Assembly (NCBI RefSeq): GCF_002083135.2
Contig: NZ_NBTM02000001.1
Coordinates: 1,736,001-1,800,000 of the forward strand
Length of the DNA: 64,000 nucleotides
Direction: 5' to 3'
Source of the DNA: Aerococcus viridans
GTDB lineage: Bacteria > Bacillota > Bacilli > Lactobacillales > Aerococcaceae
Part shown: positions 1 through 9,296 of the stretch, in pieces
Position numbering within the stretch: the first letter of the stretch is position 1
How the letters are laid out: each line of letters begins with the position of its first letter
The notes under the pieces: model-generated
What the model saw: the letters and a program-made list of their open reading frames with translations, nothing else
Databases searched by the model: none
Told to the model about the DNA's origin: nothing
Translations under genes and position numbers: made by a program

Positions 1-1917
1 GGTAGAAGCTTGTTCGATGAAATGTATTACTTTAATATTGGCCATCATTATGAGGCTTTTAAATTCCTAGGAGCTAAGAAACAAGTTATTAATGACCAAG
101 AAGGCTACCAGTTTACTGTATGGGCACCGAATGCCAAGTGTGTTTACTTGGAAGGTGATTTTTCCGATTGGGCAGAAGTGCAAATGGATAAGGTTGCGGA
201 TACTGGTGCATGGACTGTTTTTATGCAAGATGCAAAAGAATGGGACATTTATAAATTTGTTATTGAAGATCAAGATGGCATTAAACGAGAAAAGCAAGAT
301 CCCTTTGCCTTTGCTGGTGAAGTTCCACCAAAGAACGCCTCTGTGATACAAGATATTCCAACTTACGAGTGGCACGATCAAGAATGGATCAAACAAAGAC
401 AGCAATCAAATATGTTTGCTAGCCCAATAAATATTTATGAAGTGCACATGTCATCTTGGAATAGACATGAAGATGGTTCGGCCTATACTTTTGCTGACCT
501 AGAAGCAGAATTGATTCCTTACGTTAAAAAAATGGGCTATACCCATATTGAATTTATGCCTTTAATGGAACACCCATTAGAAGCCTCTTGGGGTTATCAA
601 ATTTCGGGTTACTTCTCTATTGCCGGTCGTTTTGGTCATGATTTTGGGCCATTAATGTCCTTCGTAGATGCCTGCCATCAGGTAGGTATCGGGGTCATCG
701 TTGACTGGGTACCAGGTCACTTTGTGGTGAACGATGATGCTTTGGCCAATTATGATGGCACAGCAACTTTTGAATATCAAGATCCTAATCGTGCTGAAAA
801 TGTTAGATGGGGGACTAAAAACTTCGATTTAGGGCGTAAGCAAGTCCAGTCATTCTTGATCTCCAGTGCCGTATTTTGGCTCGAAACTTTCCATTTTGAT
901 GGTATACGGGTTGATGCAGTTTCAAATATGTTGTATTTGGATTATGACATTGGACCTTGGATGCCGAATAAATACGGCCATAACGTTAATCTAGAAGGGC
1001 TTGAATTTTTACGGAAACTCAATACAGAAATTCTTCTCAGAGACCCATCTTACTTAATGATTGCTGAAGAATCTACCGCTTGGAGCGGAGTAACGAAACC
1101 GACTAGCCTAGGTGGTCTAGGATTTAATTTTAAATGGAATATGGGTTGGATGAATGACACCTTGAAATTCTTCGGGATTGATGCCTTCAGTAGAAGCTAT
1201 AATTACAAGTTAATCAATTTCACTTTCATGTACATGCATGATGAGAATTTTGTTTTACCTTTCTCACACGATGAAGTTGTACACGGTAAGCGTTCATTAC
1301 TAGGCAAGATGCCGAATCATAACCGCTATGAGATGTTTGCGAACTTGCGTGTCCTTGAAGGTTACCGGCTACTATATCCTGGTAAAAAATTATCCTTCAT
1401 GGGTAATGAAATCGGGCAATTCTTAGAATGGCGTTTCTATGAAGGGTTGGAATGGTCATCTCTAGAACGAGAGTACAATACTGAATTCCAATCTTACGTT
1501 GCTGAATTGAACCAGCTTTATAAAGAGACGCCTGCACTTCACGAGCAAGATAACCAAAAAGCTGGTATTACAATTATTGAAGCTGATGATGATCAAGAAA
1601 CCACCTTATCATTTATCCGTCATGGTAAAGCAGCGGATGCCTTGTTAGTATGTGCCTTCAATTTCACGCCTGCTGAACGTAGTCACTACCGAATAGGTGT
1701 ACCGTATGCAGGTACTTATCAAGTGGTCTTAAATAGTGAGATGAAGACATTTGGTGGTAATTGGGTGAGTCAAACCACAAACTTTGAAACAGTGGCGGTT
1801 CCACATAAAGGCCAACCATATTCACTAGAAATCAATCTGCCATCTCTAGCAGCAATAGCCTTTGAACCAGTAAATATTAAACTAACGCCTGAAACAACAA
1901 GAAATAAAAACCATTAA
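1..1917 (+). CDS. glgB: 1,4-alpha-glucan branching enzyme (5' end at window edge)
   Basis: Glycogen branching enzyme of family GH13; it moves alpha-1,4 chains to alpha-1,6 branch points during glycogen synthesis. Numbered from the TTG at 10, an N-terminal CBM48-type module covers about residues 15-105 (YQFTVWAPNA, GDFSDW), followed by the GH13 barrel. Visible catalytic elements are DGIRVDAVSNM (nucleophile Asp302), MIAEEST (acid Glu353/354) and PFSHDEVVHGK (Asp421), then a C-terminal beta domain. About 635 aa is normal for the family. The TTG at 10 has no Shine-Dalgarno site, and the frame stays open to base 1, so the true start probably lies just upstream of the window. It is the first visible gene of glgBCDA. 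Confidence 0.95.
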   Translation, partial: GRSLFDEMYYFNIGHHYEAFKFLGAKKQVINDQEGYQFTVWAPNAKCVYLEGDFSDWAEVQMDKVADTGAWTVFMQDAKEWDIYKFVIEDQDGIKREKQDPFAFAGEVPPKNASVIQDIPTYEWHDQEWIKQRQQSNMFASPINIYEVHMSSWNRHEDGSAYTFADLEAELIPYVKKMGYTHIEFMPLMEHPLEASWGYQISGYFSIAGRFGHDFGPLMSFVDACHQVGIGVIVDWVPGHFVVNDDALANYDGTATFEYQDPNRAENVRWGTKNFDLGRKQVQSFLISSAVFWLETFHFDGIRVDAVSNMLYLDYDIGPWMPNKYGHNVNLEGLEFLRKLNTEILLRDPSYLMIAEESTAWSGVTKPTSLGGLGFNFKWNMGWMNDTLKFFGIDAFSRSYNYKLINFTFMYMHDENFVLPFSHDEVVHGKRSLLGKMPNHNRYEMFANLRVLEGYRLLYPGKKLSFMGNEIGQFLEWRFYEGLEWSSLEREYNTEFQSYVAELNQLYKETPALHEQDNQKAGITIIEADDDQETTLSFIRHGKAADALLVCAFNFTPAERSHYRIGVPYAGTYQVVLNSEMKTFGGNWVSQTTNFETVAVPHKGQPYSLEINLPSLAAIAFEPVNIKLTPETTRNKNH

Positions 1918-2000
1918 AGGGTTGGTCTGTTACTACATTTTCGTTGAAATGTCATGATCCCATCATATTTAGGTGGGTGCCTTATGTAAAAAGGGGGAAG

Positions 2001-2013
2001 GGAGTTTAACTCC
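2001..2013 (+). promoter_or_regulatory. Hairpin between the glgC Shine-Dalgarno site and start codon
   Basis: GGAGT-TTA-ACTCC is a perfect inverted repeat. It lies between the purine-rich AGGGGGAAG (1992-2000) and the glgC ATG at 2020. Without folding, the Shine-Dalgarno spacing is unusually long (about 18-19 nt); folding would bring them closer. A role is inferred only. Confidence 0.4.
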
Positions 2014-2019
2014 GCTACT

Positions 2020-3147
2020 ATGTTAAATAATGAAATGATCGCTATGATTCTTGCCGGTGGTAAAGGTACTCGCTTAGGAAAGTTAACAAAAAGTATTGCT
2101 AAACCAGCTGTTCCTTTTGGTGGTAAATATCGAATTATTGATTTTACCTTGAGTAACTGTATGAATTCAGGGATTACAACTGTGGGTGTCGTGACACAAT
2201 ATGAGCCGATGATTTTGAATGACCACATTGGGAATGGTGATTCTTGGGACTTAGATACACGCGATGGTGGTGCCTTCGTATTACAACCTTATTCTTCTAG
2301 TGATGGAGAAAAATGGTTTAATGGTACGGCGAATGCCATTTATCAAAATGTGTCTTTTATTGATAGTAAAAATCCAGAATATGTATTAATTCTTTCAGGA
2401 GACCATATTTATAAAATGGACTATGCACCGATGTTAGCAGCGCATAAGGCAAATGACGCCGATTGTACTGTTGCCGTTAAACCAGTACCTATGAATGAGG
2501 CGTCTCGCTTTGGTATCATGAACACAGATGACGAAGGAAAAATCGTTGAGTTTGAAGAAAAACCGGAAAATCCAAAGAGTAACTTAGCTTCAATGGGGAT
2601 TTACATTTTTACATGGGACAAATTACGTGAATACCTAACGCAAGACCCAGAAGGCATGGAAGACTTTGGTCAAAATGTTATTCCTGCTTATTTAAACAAT
2701 GATGAAAAATTGTTTGCTTATTCATTCGATGGTTACTGGAAAGATGTAGGTACAATCGACTCATTATGGGAAGCAAATATGGAAGTGCTTGATCAAGAAC
2801 ATCCATTACAAATCCGAGACAAAGGTTGGCCAATTTTCTCAAGAAATACGGTGACCACACCACAATTCTTATCGACGGAATCTGTAGTTGAAAATGCCAT
2901 GATTTGTGATGGTTGTATTATCCGTGGCAGTATTAAAAACTCAATCCTTTCTCCAAATGTATTAGTTGGGAAAGATTCGACTATTGCCAACTCAATCATT
3001 ATGAAGGGATCAAGTATTGGTGAAAGTGTCAAAATTGAATATGCGATTTTAGGTGAGGATGCCGTTGTTTCTGATGGGTCAGAAATCATTGGTACCCCTG
3101 ATAGTATCACTGTCATTGGTTATGAAGAAGTAGTTGGAGGTAATTAA
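2020..3147 (+). CDS. glgC: Glucose-1-phosphate adenylyltransferase, catalytic subunit
   Basis: Makes ADP-glucose from glucose-1-phosphate and ATP, the committed step of bacterial glycogen synthesis. The nucleotidyltransferase domain shows [10 protein letters not shown] (about residues 11-20), [40 protein letters not shown] and FEEKP. A left-handed beta-helix C-terminus with hexapeptide repeats follows (residues about 285-370). Length 375 aa fits Firmicute GlgC. It lies 102 bp after glgB and 1 bp before glgD, whose product is its usual partner. The start at 2020 gives the canonical N-terminus a few residues before the P-loop-like motif; its Shine-Dalgarno spacing is odd (see hairpin at 2001). 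Confidence 0.95.
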   Translation: MLNNEMIAMILAGGKGTRLGKLTKSIAKPAVPFGGKYRIIDFTLSNCMNSGITTVGVVTQYEPMILNDHIGNGDSWDLDTRDGGAFVLQPYSSSDGEKWFNGTANAIYQNVSFIDSKNPEYVLILSGDHIYKMDYAPMLAAHKANDADCTVAVKPVPMNEASRFGIMNTDDEGKIVEFEEKPENPKSNLASMGIYIFTWDKLREYLTQDPEGMEDFGQNVIPAYLNNDEKLFAYSFDGYWKDVGTIDSLWEANMEVLDQEHPLQIRDKGWPIFSRNTVTTPQFLSTESVVENAMICDGCIIRGSIKNSILSPNVLVGKDSTIANSIIMKGSSIGESVKIEYAILGEDAVVSDGSEIIGTPDSITVIGYEEVVGGN

Positions 3148-3148
3148 T

Positions 3149-4348
3149 ATGGTTAAAAATAGAGTTACAGCTATCTTAAATTTGAATGAATCGATAACTG
3201 ATTTAATGCCTTTAACAGACAATAGACCAATTGCCAACCTACCATTCACTTGTCGTTACCGTATCTTAGATTTCTATTTATCAAGTTTATCGCACGCAGG
3301 TGTACGTTCTGTCGCTTTATTTATGGCTGAAACTGGTCGTTCTGTATATGACCATATCCGCTCAGGTAAAGCCTGGAACTTTGATAATTACACAGGTGGG
3401 ATTTTTACCTTCTCACAAATGAACCATAAACGTGCTTTATATGAAGCAGCGAGTCGTAAAGGCCCATTCTATGATGACCATCACTTATTTATCGAACGGT
3501 CAAATGCAGAGTATGTATTTGTTTCAGGTGCCAAAATAGTAGCTAATGTCCATCTAGATGAAGTCATTGAAAAATTTGATGGTTGTGATGCTGATATCAT
3601 TCGTGTTTACGCTGAAGTTCCGCGCGAACTGATTGAATACCATCCAAATGAATACATCATACATTTAGATGACGACCAAAATGTTGAGCGCCTCTCTAAA
3701 GAAGGGATTACACCAATTTCTCAAGCAACTATTAATTACGATATGAACATGGCACTGGTTCGAACAGACAAGTTGCTTGAAATGATTGACCGTGCTGAAG
3801 AAAATAACTACTACAAAGAGTTAGATGACGTTGTCATTGAATACATGGATGACTATAAAACAGTTGGTTACCTTTATGAAGGATACGTTGGTAACGTAGA
3901 TTCTGTAAAATCTTACTATGATGTAAGCATGCAAATGCTAAATGGTGAATACTTTACCCAGTTATTCCAAGGCGATCAACCGATCATTACAAAAGCACAT
4001 AATGGTTCGCCAACTTATTATGGTAGCCATGCAGATGTGATTAATGCACAAATCGGTACAGGTTGCCAAATTTATGGTGAAGTGGAACATTCTCATATCT
4101 TCCGTAACGTGGAAGTGGCGCCAAATGCTAAGGTAGAAGATTCTATCATTTTCCAAAGTGCGAAGATTGGTAAGGGTGCAAGCGTAAAATATGCAATTTT
4201 AGACAAAAAAGTTGAGGTAGCGCCAGGTGCAGTAATCACTGGAACACCGGAGGAACCTGTTGTGATTCCAAAAGGGACCTATGTCGCTGCATCAGATGAA
4301 ACATTCCAACATCAAGCCTATAAGTTTAAAAAGGTCAAAGGATTTTAA
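3149..4348 (+). CDS. glgD: Glucose-1-phosphate adenylyltransferase-like subunit GlgD
   Basis: GlgC paralogue found in Firmicutes; in Bacillus-type systems it forms a mixed complex with GlgC and modulates it. The nucleotidyltransferase fold is kept (NRPIANLPFTCRYRILDFYL), but the N-terminal glycine-rich GGxGTRL loop is replaced by LNLNESITDLMPLT, so it is probably not catalytically competent alone. A hexapeptide-repeat C-terminus is present. The ATG at 3149 is chosen over an in-frame TTG at 3134 because GGAGG (3136-3140) sits 8 nt upstream of the ATG. One base separates it from the glgC stop. Confidence 0.93.
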   Translation: MVKNRVTAILNLNESITDLMPLTDNRPIANLPFTCRYRILDFYLSSLSHAGVRSVALFMAETGRSVYDHIRSGKAWNFDNYTGGIFTFSQMNHKRALYEAASRKGPFYDDHHLFIERSNAEYVFVSGAKIVANVHLDEVIEKFDGCDADIIRVYAEVPRELIEYHPNEYIIHLDDDQNVERLSKEGITPISQATINYDMNMALVRTDKLLEMIDRAEENNYYKELDDVVIEYMDDYKTVGYLYEGYVGNVDSVKSYYDVSMQMLNGEYFTQLFQGDQPIITKAHNGSPTYYGSHADVINAQIGTGCQIYGEVEHSHIFRNVEVAPNAKVEDSIIFQSAKIGKGASVKYAILDKKVEVAPGAVITGTPEEPVVIPKGTYVAASDETFQHQAYKFKKVKGF

Positions 4349-4382
4349 ATGGTAGATAAAGAGATGAGAGAAAGGTGACCAT

Positions 4383-5819
4383 ATGAAAGTTTTATTTGTT
4401 GCCGCTGAGGGTGCGCCGTTCTTCAAAACGGGTGGGCTTGGTGATGTTGCCTATGCCTTGCCAAAGGAATTGCGCAAACAAGGTGTTGACATCAGAGTAG
4501 TGTTGCCGTATTACACGCAAATGCCTGAAAGATTCAAGGAGCAACTGATTGAAATTACCCATTTTAGAGTTGAATTAGGTTATAAATCAGCCTATGTTGG
4601 GGTAAAGACGCTAACACTTGATAGCGTTCAGTATTACTTTATTGATAATTTAGCGTATTTTGACCGGGATCAATTGTACGGCCAAAATGACGACGGTGAA
4701 CGGTTTGGATTTTTTGATATCGCAGTGATTGAAATGATGGAAAAAGTGGATTTTATACCAGATATCATTCATGTAAATGACTGGCAAACAGCGATGATTC
4801 CTGCCTTATTAGTGGATCGATACCATTGGGTAGATAGCTATCAAAATATCCGCAAAGTATTAACTATCCATAACATTCGTTTCCAAGGTTGGCAAAATGA
4901 ATCTGTCTTAAAAGAGATTTTTAACACCACCTATGCCTTATACCATGAAAACGGGGTTAAAAAGGAAGGTCAAGTGAACTATCTTAAGGGCGGTATTAAT
5001 TTCTCTGACAAGGTAACAACAGTTAGTCCGAATTACGCCCGCGAAATTCAGACACCTGAATTTGGTGAAAAACTAGATGGTGAATTACGTTATAACGCTT
5101 GGAAGTTATCAGGCATTATTAATGGGATAGATTATGAACAAAACAATCCAGAAACGGATCCTTATTTAGTTGAAAATTATGATGCATCAACAGTTCAAAC
5201 GGGTAAAGTAGCCAATAAACAGGCCTTACAGGAACGAGTTGGCCTAAGTGTAGACCCGGATGTTGCTTTACTTGGTGTAGTTACGAGGTTAACTGATCAA
5301 AAGGGTATGCAGTTGTTACAAGAAAAAGCTGAGTATCTACTCACAAATTTCAATATTCAAATTGTTGTGTTGGGTACCGGTGATGAGGCGTTTGAAAACT
5401 CATTCCGTTATTTTGAATGGAAGTATCCCGGGGAATTCTGCGCATATATAGATTTTGATGTCGAATTAGCTCAACAAATTTATGCAGGTTCTGATATGTT
5501 CTTGATGCCTAGTGCATTTGAACCGTGTGGTTTATCTCAAATGATTGCCATGCGTTACGGTACTTTACCAATTGTCCACGAAACTGGTGGCTTATCAGAT
5601 ACCGTTCAACCATACAATCAATATACTGGTGAAGGTAACGGCTTCTCATTTAACATCTTTAGTGGGGATGTTTTCGCTCATATTATCCAATATGCCTTGG
5701 ATATTTACGAAAACCAACCGGATGTATGGTTACAATTGATTCACCAAGCCATGGCGACAAACTTTAGCTGGACTGAACCGGCTAAGGAGTATATCCGTTT
5801 ATATGAAGACTTGTTATAA
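4383..5819 (+). CDS. glgA: Glycogen synthase (ADP-glucose)
   Basis: GT5 glycogen synthase that elongates alpha-1,4-glucan from ADP-glucose. The N-terminal Rossmann domain carries FKTGGLGDVAYALPK (ADP-glucose-binding Lys15). The C-terminal domain carries VVTRLTDQKG and MPSAFEPCGLSQ followed by HETGGLSDTV, the usual donor-site region. Length 478 aa is typical. It has AGAAAGGTG as Shine-Dalgarno site and follows glgD by 34 bp, so it is the last gene of the operon before the terminator at 5895. No glycogen phosphorylase gene follows it here. Confidence 0.96.
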   Translation: MKVLFVAAEGAPFFKTGGLGDVAYALPKELRKQGVDIRVVLPYYTQMPERFKEQLIEITHFRVELGYKSAYVGVKTLTLDSVQYYFIDNLAYFDRDQLYGQNDDGERFGFFDIAVIEMMEKVDFIPDIIHVNDWQTAMIPALLVDRYHWVDSYQNIRKVLTIHNIRFQGWQNESVLKEIFNTTYALYHENGVKKEGQVNYLKGGINFSDKVTTVSPNYAREIQTPEFGEKLDGELRYNAWKLSGIINGIDYEQNNPETDPYLVENYDASTVQTGKVANKQALQERVGLSVDPDVALLGVVTRLTDQKGMQLLQEKAEYLLTNFNIQIVVLGTGDEAFENSFRYFEWKYPGEFCAYIDFDVELAQQIYAGSDMFLMPSAFEPCGLSQMIAMRYGTLPIVHETGGLSDTVQPYNQYTGEGNGFSFNIFSGDVFAHIIQYALDIYENQPDVWLQLIHQAMATNFSWTEPAKEYIRLYEDLL

Positions 5820-5894
5820 TTTTGGAAAATGATTTAAGCTTGCTAGCCAATTATTTTGGTAAATTGAATATCTTCTTTACATAAGACGATTACT

Positions 5895-5926
5895 GAGGTT
5901 GAGACACATAGGTTTCAACCTCTTTT
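5895..5926 (+). terminator. Rho-independent terminator after glgA
   Basis: GAGGTTGAGAC (5895-5905) pairs with GTTTCAACCTC (5912-5922), with one G-T pair, a 6-nt loop and a TTTT tail. It closes the glg operon. Confidence 0.85.
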
Positions 5927-6002
5927 CCTATTGTATAGGGCCTCATTTTTATGATAAGATAGCTCATAATACATTAAAATTGGATTGGAATGAAATGAAA
6001 AG

Positions 6003-7358
6003 ATGAAAGTAGTAAAATTTGGAGGTTCATCAGTTGCATCAGCTGAGCAACTAGTGAAAGTGAAAGATATTGTAATTGGTGACGCTGACCGTAAAGTGGT
6101 GATTGTTTCTGCACCTGGTAAACGGGATAAGAATGATATCAAGGTGACCGATTTGTTAATCGACTTGGCTGCTGAAGTTTTACACGATAGTGAAAATGCA
6201 TCAGCAACATTCAATAAAATCGTAGACCGCTTTAGAGATACAGCTGAAGGGTTAAAAATGGATCTAGCCATTATTGATGACATTTCCAACCAATTAAATG
6301 AATTAATTAGTTCGGATATCACAGACCAGCCAGCTTATTTTGTGGATGCGATTAAAGCCTTTGGTGAAGATGCGAACGCGCAATTAATTGCCGCTTATTT
6401 CTCTGGATTAGGTTATGAGGCCTCTTACTTAAATCCTCAAGATGCAGGCTTGTTCTTATCAGATAACCCTGGTCAAGCGCGGGTTTTACCAGAGTCATAC
6501 CAAAATTTATACAAATTACGTGAACGTGCTGGTATAATCGTCATCCCTGGTTTCTTTGGTTACACGAAAGATGGAAAATTAGTGACATTTTCTCGCGGGG
6601 GTTCTGATATTACTGGTGCGATTGTCGCAAACGGTGTCAAAGCTTCAATGTATGAAAACTTTACCGATGTTTCCTCTATTTATGCCGCAAATCCTGGAGT
6701 AGTCCATAAGCCTGTCGCGATTGGGCAGCTGACATATTCAGAAATGCGTGAATTATCTTATGCTGGATTCTCCGTATTCCATGATGAAGCTTTGCAACCA
6801 GCATTCATCGCTGATATTCCAGTAGCAGTTAAAAACACTAACGAACCACAAGCACCGGGTACTTTGATTACCAGAACACGTCCAAAAAATAACCTCGCAA
6901 TTTCAGGGATTGCATCAACAAGCGGATTTGCCTCTGTTTACATTAAAAAATATATGATGAATAGAGAGGTTGGCTTCGTTCGTCGCGTATTATCTGTCCT
7001 TGAAAAATATGACGTTTCATTCGAACATATCGTATCTGGTATCGATGATATCGATGTTATTTTTAAAGAAGATGCCTTATCGAAAAAAGAATTCGAAGAA
7101 ATGGTTGCTGAAATCAAAGCTGAAACAGCAGCAGATTCTATTGAAAAACGCGACAACCTAAGCTTAGTAATGCTAGTAGGGGAAGGTATGATTGAAAATA
7201 TCGGGAATACTGCCCGTGCAACCAAGGCCTTGTCAGAAGCTGGGATCAACTTGGAGATGATCAACCAAGGTTCATCTGAGATTTCTATTATGTTTGGGAT
7301 TATTGAAGAAAGAGAAGATGACGCTGTTCGCGCCATCTACAATGAATTTTTCAACTAA
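6003..7358 (+). CDS. Aspartate kinase
   Basis: Phosphorylates aspartate, the first step towards lysine/diaminopimelate, threonine and methionine. The N-terminus VVKFGGSSVA (residues 3-12) is the amino-acid-kinase signature, and FSRGGSDITGAIVA (about 199-212) is the second conserved motif. The last 140 or so residues form tandem ACT domains (for example VMLVGEGMIENIGNTA), which normally carry feedback inhibition. At 451 aa it resembles the monofunctional threonine/lysine-type aspartokinases of Firmicutes (YclM/ThrD style). The gene stands alone between two terminators. Only a weak Shine-Dalgarno site (GGAATG) precedes the ATG. No lysine riboswitch fits the roughly 75 bp leader. Confidence 0.93.
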   Translation: MKVVKFGGSSVASAEQLVKVKDIVIGDADRKVVIVSAPGKRDKNDIKVTDLLIDLAAEVLHDSENASATFNKIVDRFRDTAEGLKMDLAIIDDISNQLNELISSDITDQPAYFVDAIKAFGEDANAQLIAAYFSGLGYEASYLNPQDAGLFLSDNPGQARVLPESYQNLYKLRERAGIIVIPGFFGYTKDGKLVTFSRGGSDITGAIVANGVKASMYENFTDVSSIYAANPGVVHKPVAIGQLTYSEMRELSYAGFSVFHDEALQPAFIADIPVAVKNTNEPQAPGTLITRTRPKNNLAISGIASTSGFASVYIKKYMMNREVGFVRRVLSVLEKYDVSFEHIVSGIDDIDVIFKEDALSKKEFEEMVAEIKAETAADSIEKRDNLSLVMLVGEGMIENIGNTARATKALSEAGINLEMINQGSSEISIMFGIIEEREDDAVRAIYNEFFN

Positions 7359-7373
7359 ATTCAATATGTATGA

Positions 7374-7400
7374 AAAAGGAGTGGCCAGGCCACTCCTTTT
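7374..7400. terminator. Bidirectional terminator, aspartokinase / uppP
   Basis: AAAAGGAGTGGCC (7374-7386) and GGCCACTCCTTTT (7388-7400) are perfect complements around a single A, with A and T tracts on both sides. It serves the convergent genes. Confidence 0.88.
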
Positions 7401-7422
7401 CATTTAGATAAAAATCCGAATA

Positions 7423-8253
7423 TTATGAATTAAATAGTAAGAAGTACAAGATAACCACGATACCAAGGAAAATACGGTACCAACCGAATACCTTGAAGTC
7501 GTTAGTTTTAATGTATTTCAAGAATAGTTTAATAGTTAAGATTGAAATGACAAATGCTACAACCATACCAACTAGTAACAGCCAGATTTCTGTACCTGTG
7601 AATACGAAACCGTTTAATAAAGCTTTAACTAATTTTAGTGCTGAAGCACCGAACATAATTGGAATACTCATAAAGAATGAGAAGTTGGCTGCTAATGGTC
7701 TAGACGTCCCAACGATTGTTGCTCCCAAGATGGTTGAACCTGAACGAGATGTACCAGGAACTAGTGACAATACTTGGAACAAACCAATTTTGAAGGCGTC
7801 CATATATGTCATTTCTGCCATAGAGTTAATTTTTGCTTGTCTGTTTTTGTTGCGGTTTTCAATCCAGATGAACCAAATACCGTAGACAATTAACATAACT
7901 GCAACAACAAACCAATTCATTAAGTTTGCTTCCATCCATGAGTCTAATAGTAGGCCGGCAATAGCAGCTGGAAGACATCCAACGGCTACTTTAAACCAAG
8001 TCATCCAAGTTTCCTCTTTTTCTGTTTTGGATTTGCTTGGTGCGAATGGATTTAATTGGTTGAAGTTAATCCATACAACGGCTAAAATTGCGCCTAGCTG
8101 GATAACAACCAAGAAGATATCCCAAAATTCTCGACGTACATTTAATGTGATGAATTCTTCAAGAAGAATCATGTGTCCAGTTGATGAGATTGGTAACCAT
8201 TCGGTAATCCCTTCAACGATACCAAATAAAATGACCTTTAATGTATCTAACAT
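7423..8253 (-). CDS. uppP: Undecaprenyl-diphosphatase (BacA/UppP family)
   Basis: Integral membrane phosphatase that recycles undecaprenyl diphosphate to the lipid carrier for cell-wall synthesis; overproduction gives bacitracin tolerance in relatives. Both signature motifs are present: [14 protein letters not shown] (residues 14-27) and PGTSRSGST (166-174), separated by hydrophobic helices in a 276-aa protein of normal length. The ATG at 8253 has GAAGGGA upstream on the minus strand. It is monocistronic, with its own promoter at 8297-8325 and the shared terminator at 7374. Confidence 0.96.
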   Translation of the reverse strand: MLDTLKVILFGIVEGITEWLPISSTGHMILLEEFITLNVRREFWDIFLVVIQLGAILAVVWINFNQLNPFAPSKSKTEKEETWMTWFKVAVGCLPAAIAGLLLDSWMEANLMNWFVVAVMLIVYGIWFIWIENRNKNRQAKINSMAEMTYMDAFKIGLFQVLSLVPGTSRSGSTILGATIVGTSRPLAANFSFFMSIPIMFGASALKLVKALLNGFVFTGTEIWLLLVGMVVAFVISILTIKLFLKYIKTNDFKVFGWYRIFLGIVVILYFLLFNS

Positions 8254-8296
8254 TTATCAATTTCCCTTCATTCAAAATAAAATAATTTCTCATTTC

Positions 8297-8325
8297 AGTA
8301 TAAATGAAAACATTAAAGAAAACAA
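8297..8325 (-). promoter_or_regulatory. uppP promoter
   Basis: On the minus strand TTGTTT (8320-8325) and TATACT (8297-8302) are separated by 17 bp and lie about 45 bp upstream of the uppP start. Confidence 0.6.
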
Positions 8326-8367
8326 AAAATCATCATAACTTTAAAAAGTCTTTATATTTGAAATCTG

Positions 8368-8418
8368 TGAAATCGCTTCAGGCATAGGTTGTCATTATTT
8401 TTACGAATATGATATGAT
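8368..8418 (+). promoter_or_regulatory. Promoter of the IIA-Glc gene with a degenerate cre-like site
   Basis: TTGTCA (8389-8394) and TATGAT (8413-8418) are 18 bp apart. Just upstream, TGAAATCGCTTCA (8368-8380) resembles a CcpA cre box but lacks one central base, so the cre call is weak while the promoter is good. Confidence 0.6.
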
Positions 8419-8458
8419 TAAAGCAATCAATAAAATGAATATTTAAGGAGCGAGTGAT

Positions 8459-8983
8459 ATGTTTGATTTTTTAAAAAAAAATAAGAAGAAGGAAACTTCA
8501 AAGCAACCGAGTAGTTCTAAAGTAGCGGAAACTTTATTTGCTCCTGCAACGGGCAAATTTAAATCTATCGATCAAGTAGATGATCCTGTATTTTCACAAA
8601 AAATGATGGGTGACGGTTATGCTGTAGAACCTGAAACAGGTGACGTTTATGCACCAGTTGTAGGTACTGTAATGAGTATTTTTCCAACTAAACATGCTAT
8701 CTATATCAAAACAGATGATGATGTAGAAGTTTTAGTTCATATGGGTATTGATACTGTTGAATTAGATGGTGCACCATTTAATGTCACGGTAGCTGAGGGA
8801 GACCAAGTTAGTGCTGGTACGCAAATCGCCTCAGTAGATTTAGACCAATTAGCATCTGCAGGTAAAGGAAAATCAATTGTTGTCGTATTCACGAATTTAG
8901 AAGACTTTTCTAGTTTACAATTAACTGCATCCGGTCAAGTTACACATAGTGTAGAAGTAGGTACAGTAACAGCAAACAGCTAA
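8459..8983 (+). CDS. Stand-alone PTS IIA-Glc family phosphocarrier
   Basis: Single IIA domain of the glucose PTS family (PTS_EIIA_1). It accepts phosphate from HPr and passes it to a IIB domain located elsewhere. Motifs are FPTKHAI (His79) and VHMGIDTVELDG (His94, the phosphorylated residue by homology), in the usual order and spacing. The first 22 or so residues are lysine-rich (FLKKNKKKETSK), an extension before the IIA fold. In many Firmicutes IIA-Glc is fused to IICB; here no EIIB or EIIC is adjacent, so it is a free-standing Crr-like protein. AAGGAG lies 8 nt before the ATG. The gene has its own promoter and terminator. Confidence 0.92.
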   Translation: MFDFLKKNKKKETSKQPSSSKVAETLFAPATGKFKSIDQVDDPVFSQKMMGDGYAVEPETGDVYAPVVGTVMSIFPTKHAIYIKTDDDVEVLVHMGIDTVELDGAPFNVTVAEGDQVSAGTQIASVDLDQLASAGKGKSIVVVFTNLEDFSSLQLTASGQVTHSVEVGTVTANS

Positions 8984-9011
8984 TTTAAATACGAATATAT
9001 ATTCAAATCAT

Positions 9012-9040
9012 GGTCGGGGCATATATGTCTCGGCTTTTTT
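9012..9040 (+). terminator. Terminator after the IIA-Glc gene
   Basis: GGTCGGGGCAT and ATGTCTCGGCT form a GU-containing stem, followed by TTTTTT (9035-9040). Confidence 0.75.
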
Positions 9041-9111
9041 GTTGTCTAAAAAATGGCGTAAGTATTGTAATAGTAATGTTTTCACAAGTGTCTACCTGGT
9101 TATCAAAGTAT

Positions 9112-9284
9112 AATGTTCGTTTTTCAAACGATTACAACGATATGATAAAATTACAAAGTGAGAGAGATAAACAAAAATACGAACTATTTTTATAAAATGA
9201 CTTTACTTTTTCTGATTTATAACGTAATATAATTCTTGTAAGAAACGAACATTAAAAACTTTCAAAAATATAACATTCGTTTAT
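9112..9284 (+). promoter_or_regulatory. Three PurBox-like sites and -10 element upstream of the nucleoside importer
   Basis: Copies of the motif AAACGAACATT occur at 9112-9124 (inverted), 9241-9253 (direct) and 9272-9284 (inverted, with CGAATGTT). The last two form a divergent pair with about 18 bp between cores, like the paired PurBoxes of Bacillus-type PurR. TATAAT at 9228-9233 is the best -10 and lies just before the pair; a second TATAAT is at 9109. The 9041-9296 spacer carries no supported gene. PurR control is inferred. Confidence 0.6.
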
Positions 9285-9296
9285 TGGAGGAGAAAC

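Noticed and set aside
5930-6002. Lysine riboswitch before the aspartokinase gene
   Set aside because: Only about 75 bp separate the terminator from the start codon; too short for an L-box and no matching motif.
9010-9195. 61-codon plus-strand frame after the IIA-Glc gene
   Set aside because: It overlaps the terminator and first PurBox, has no Shine-Dalgarno site and shows no protein-like composition.
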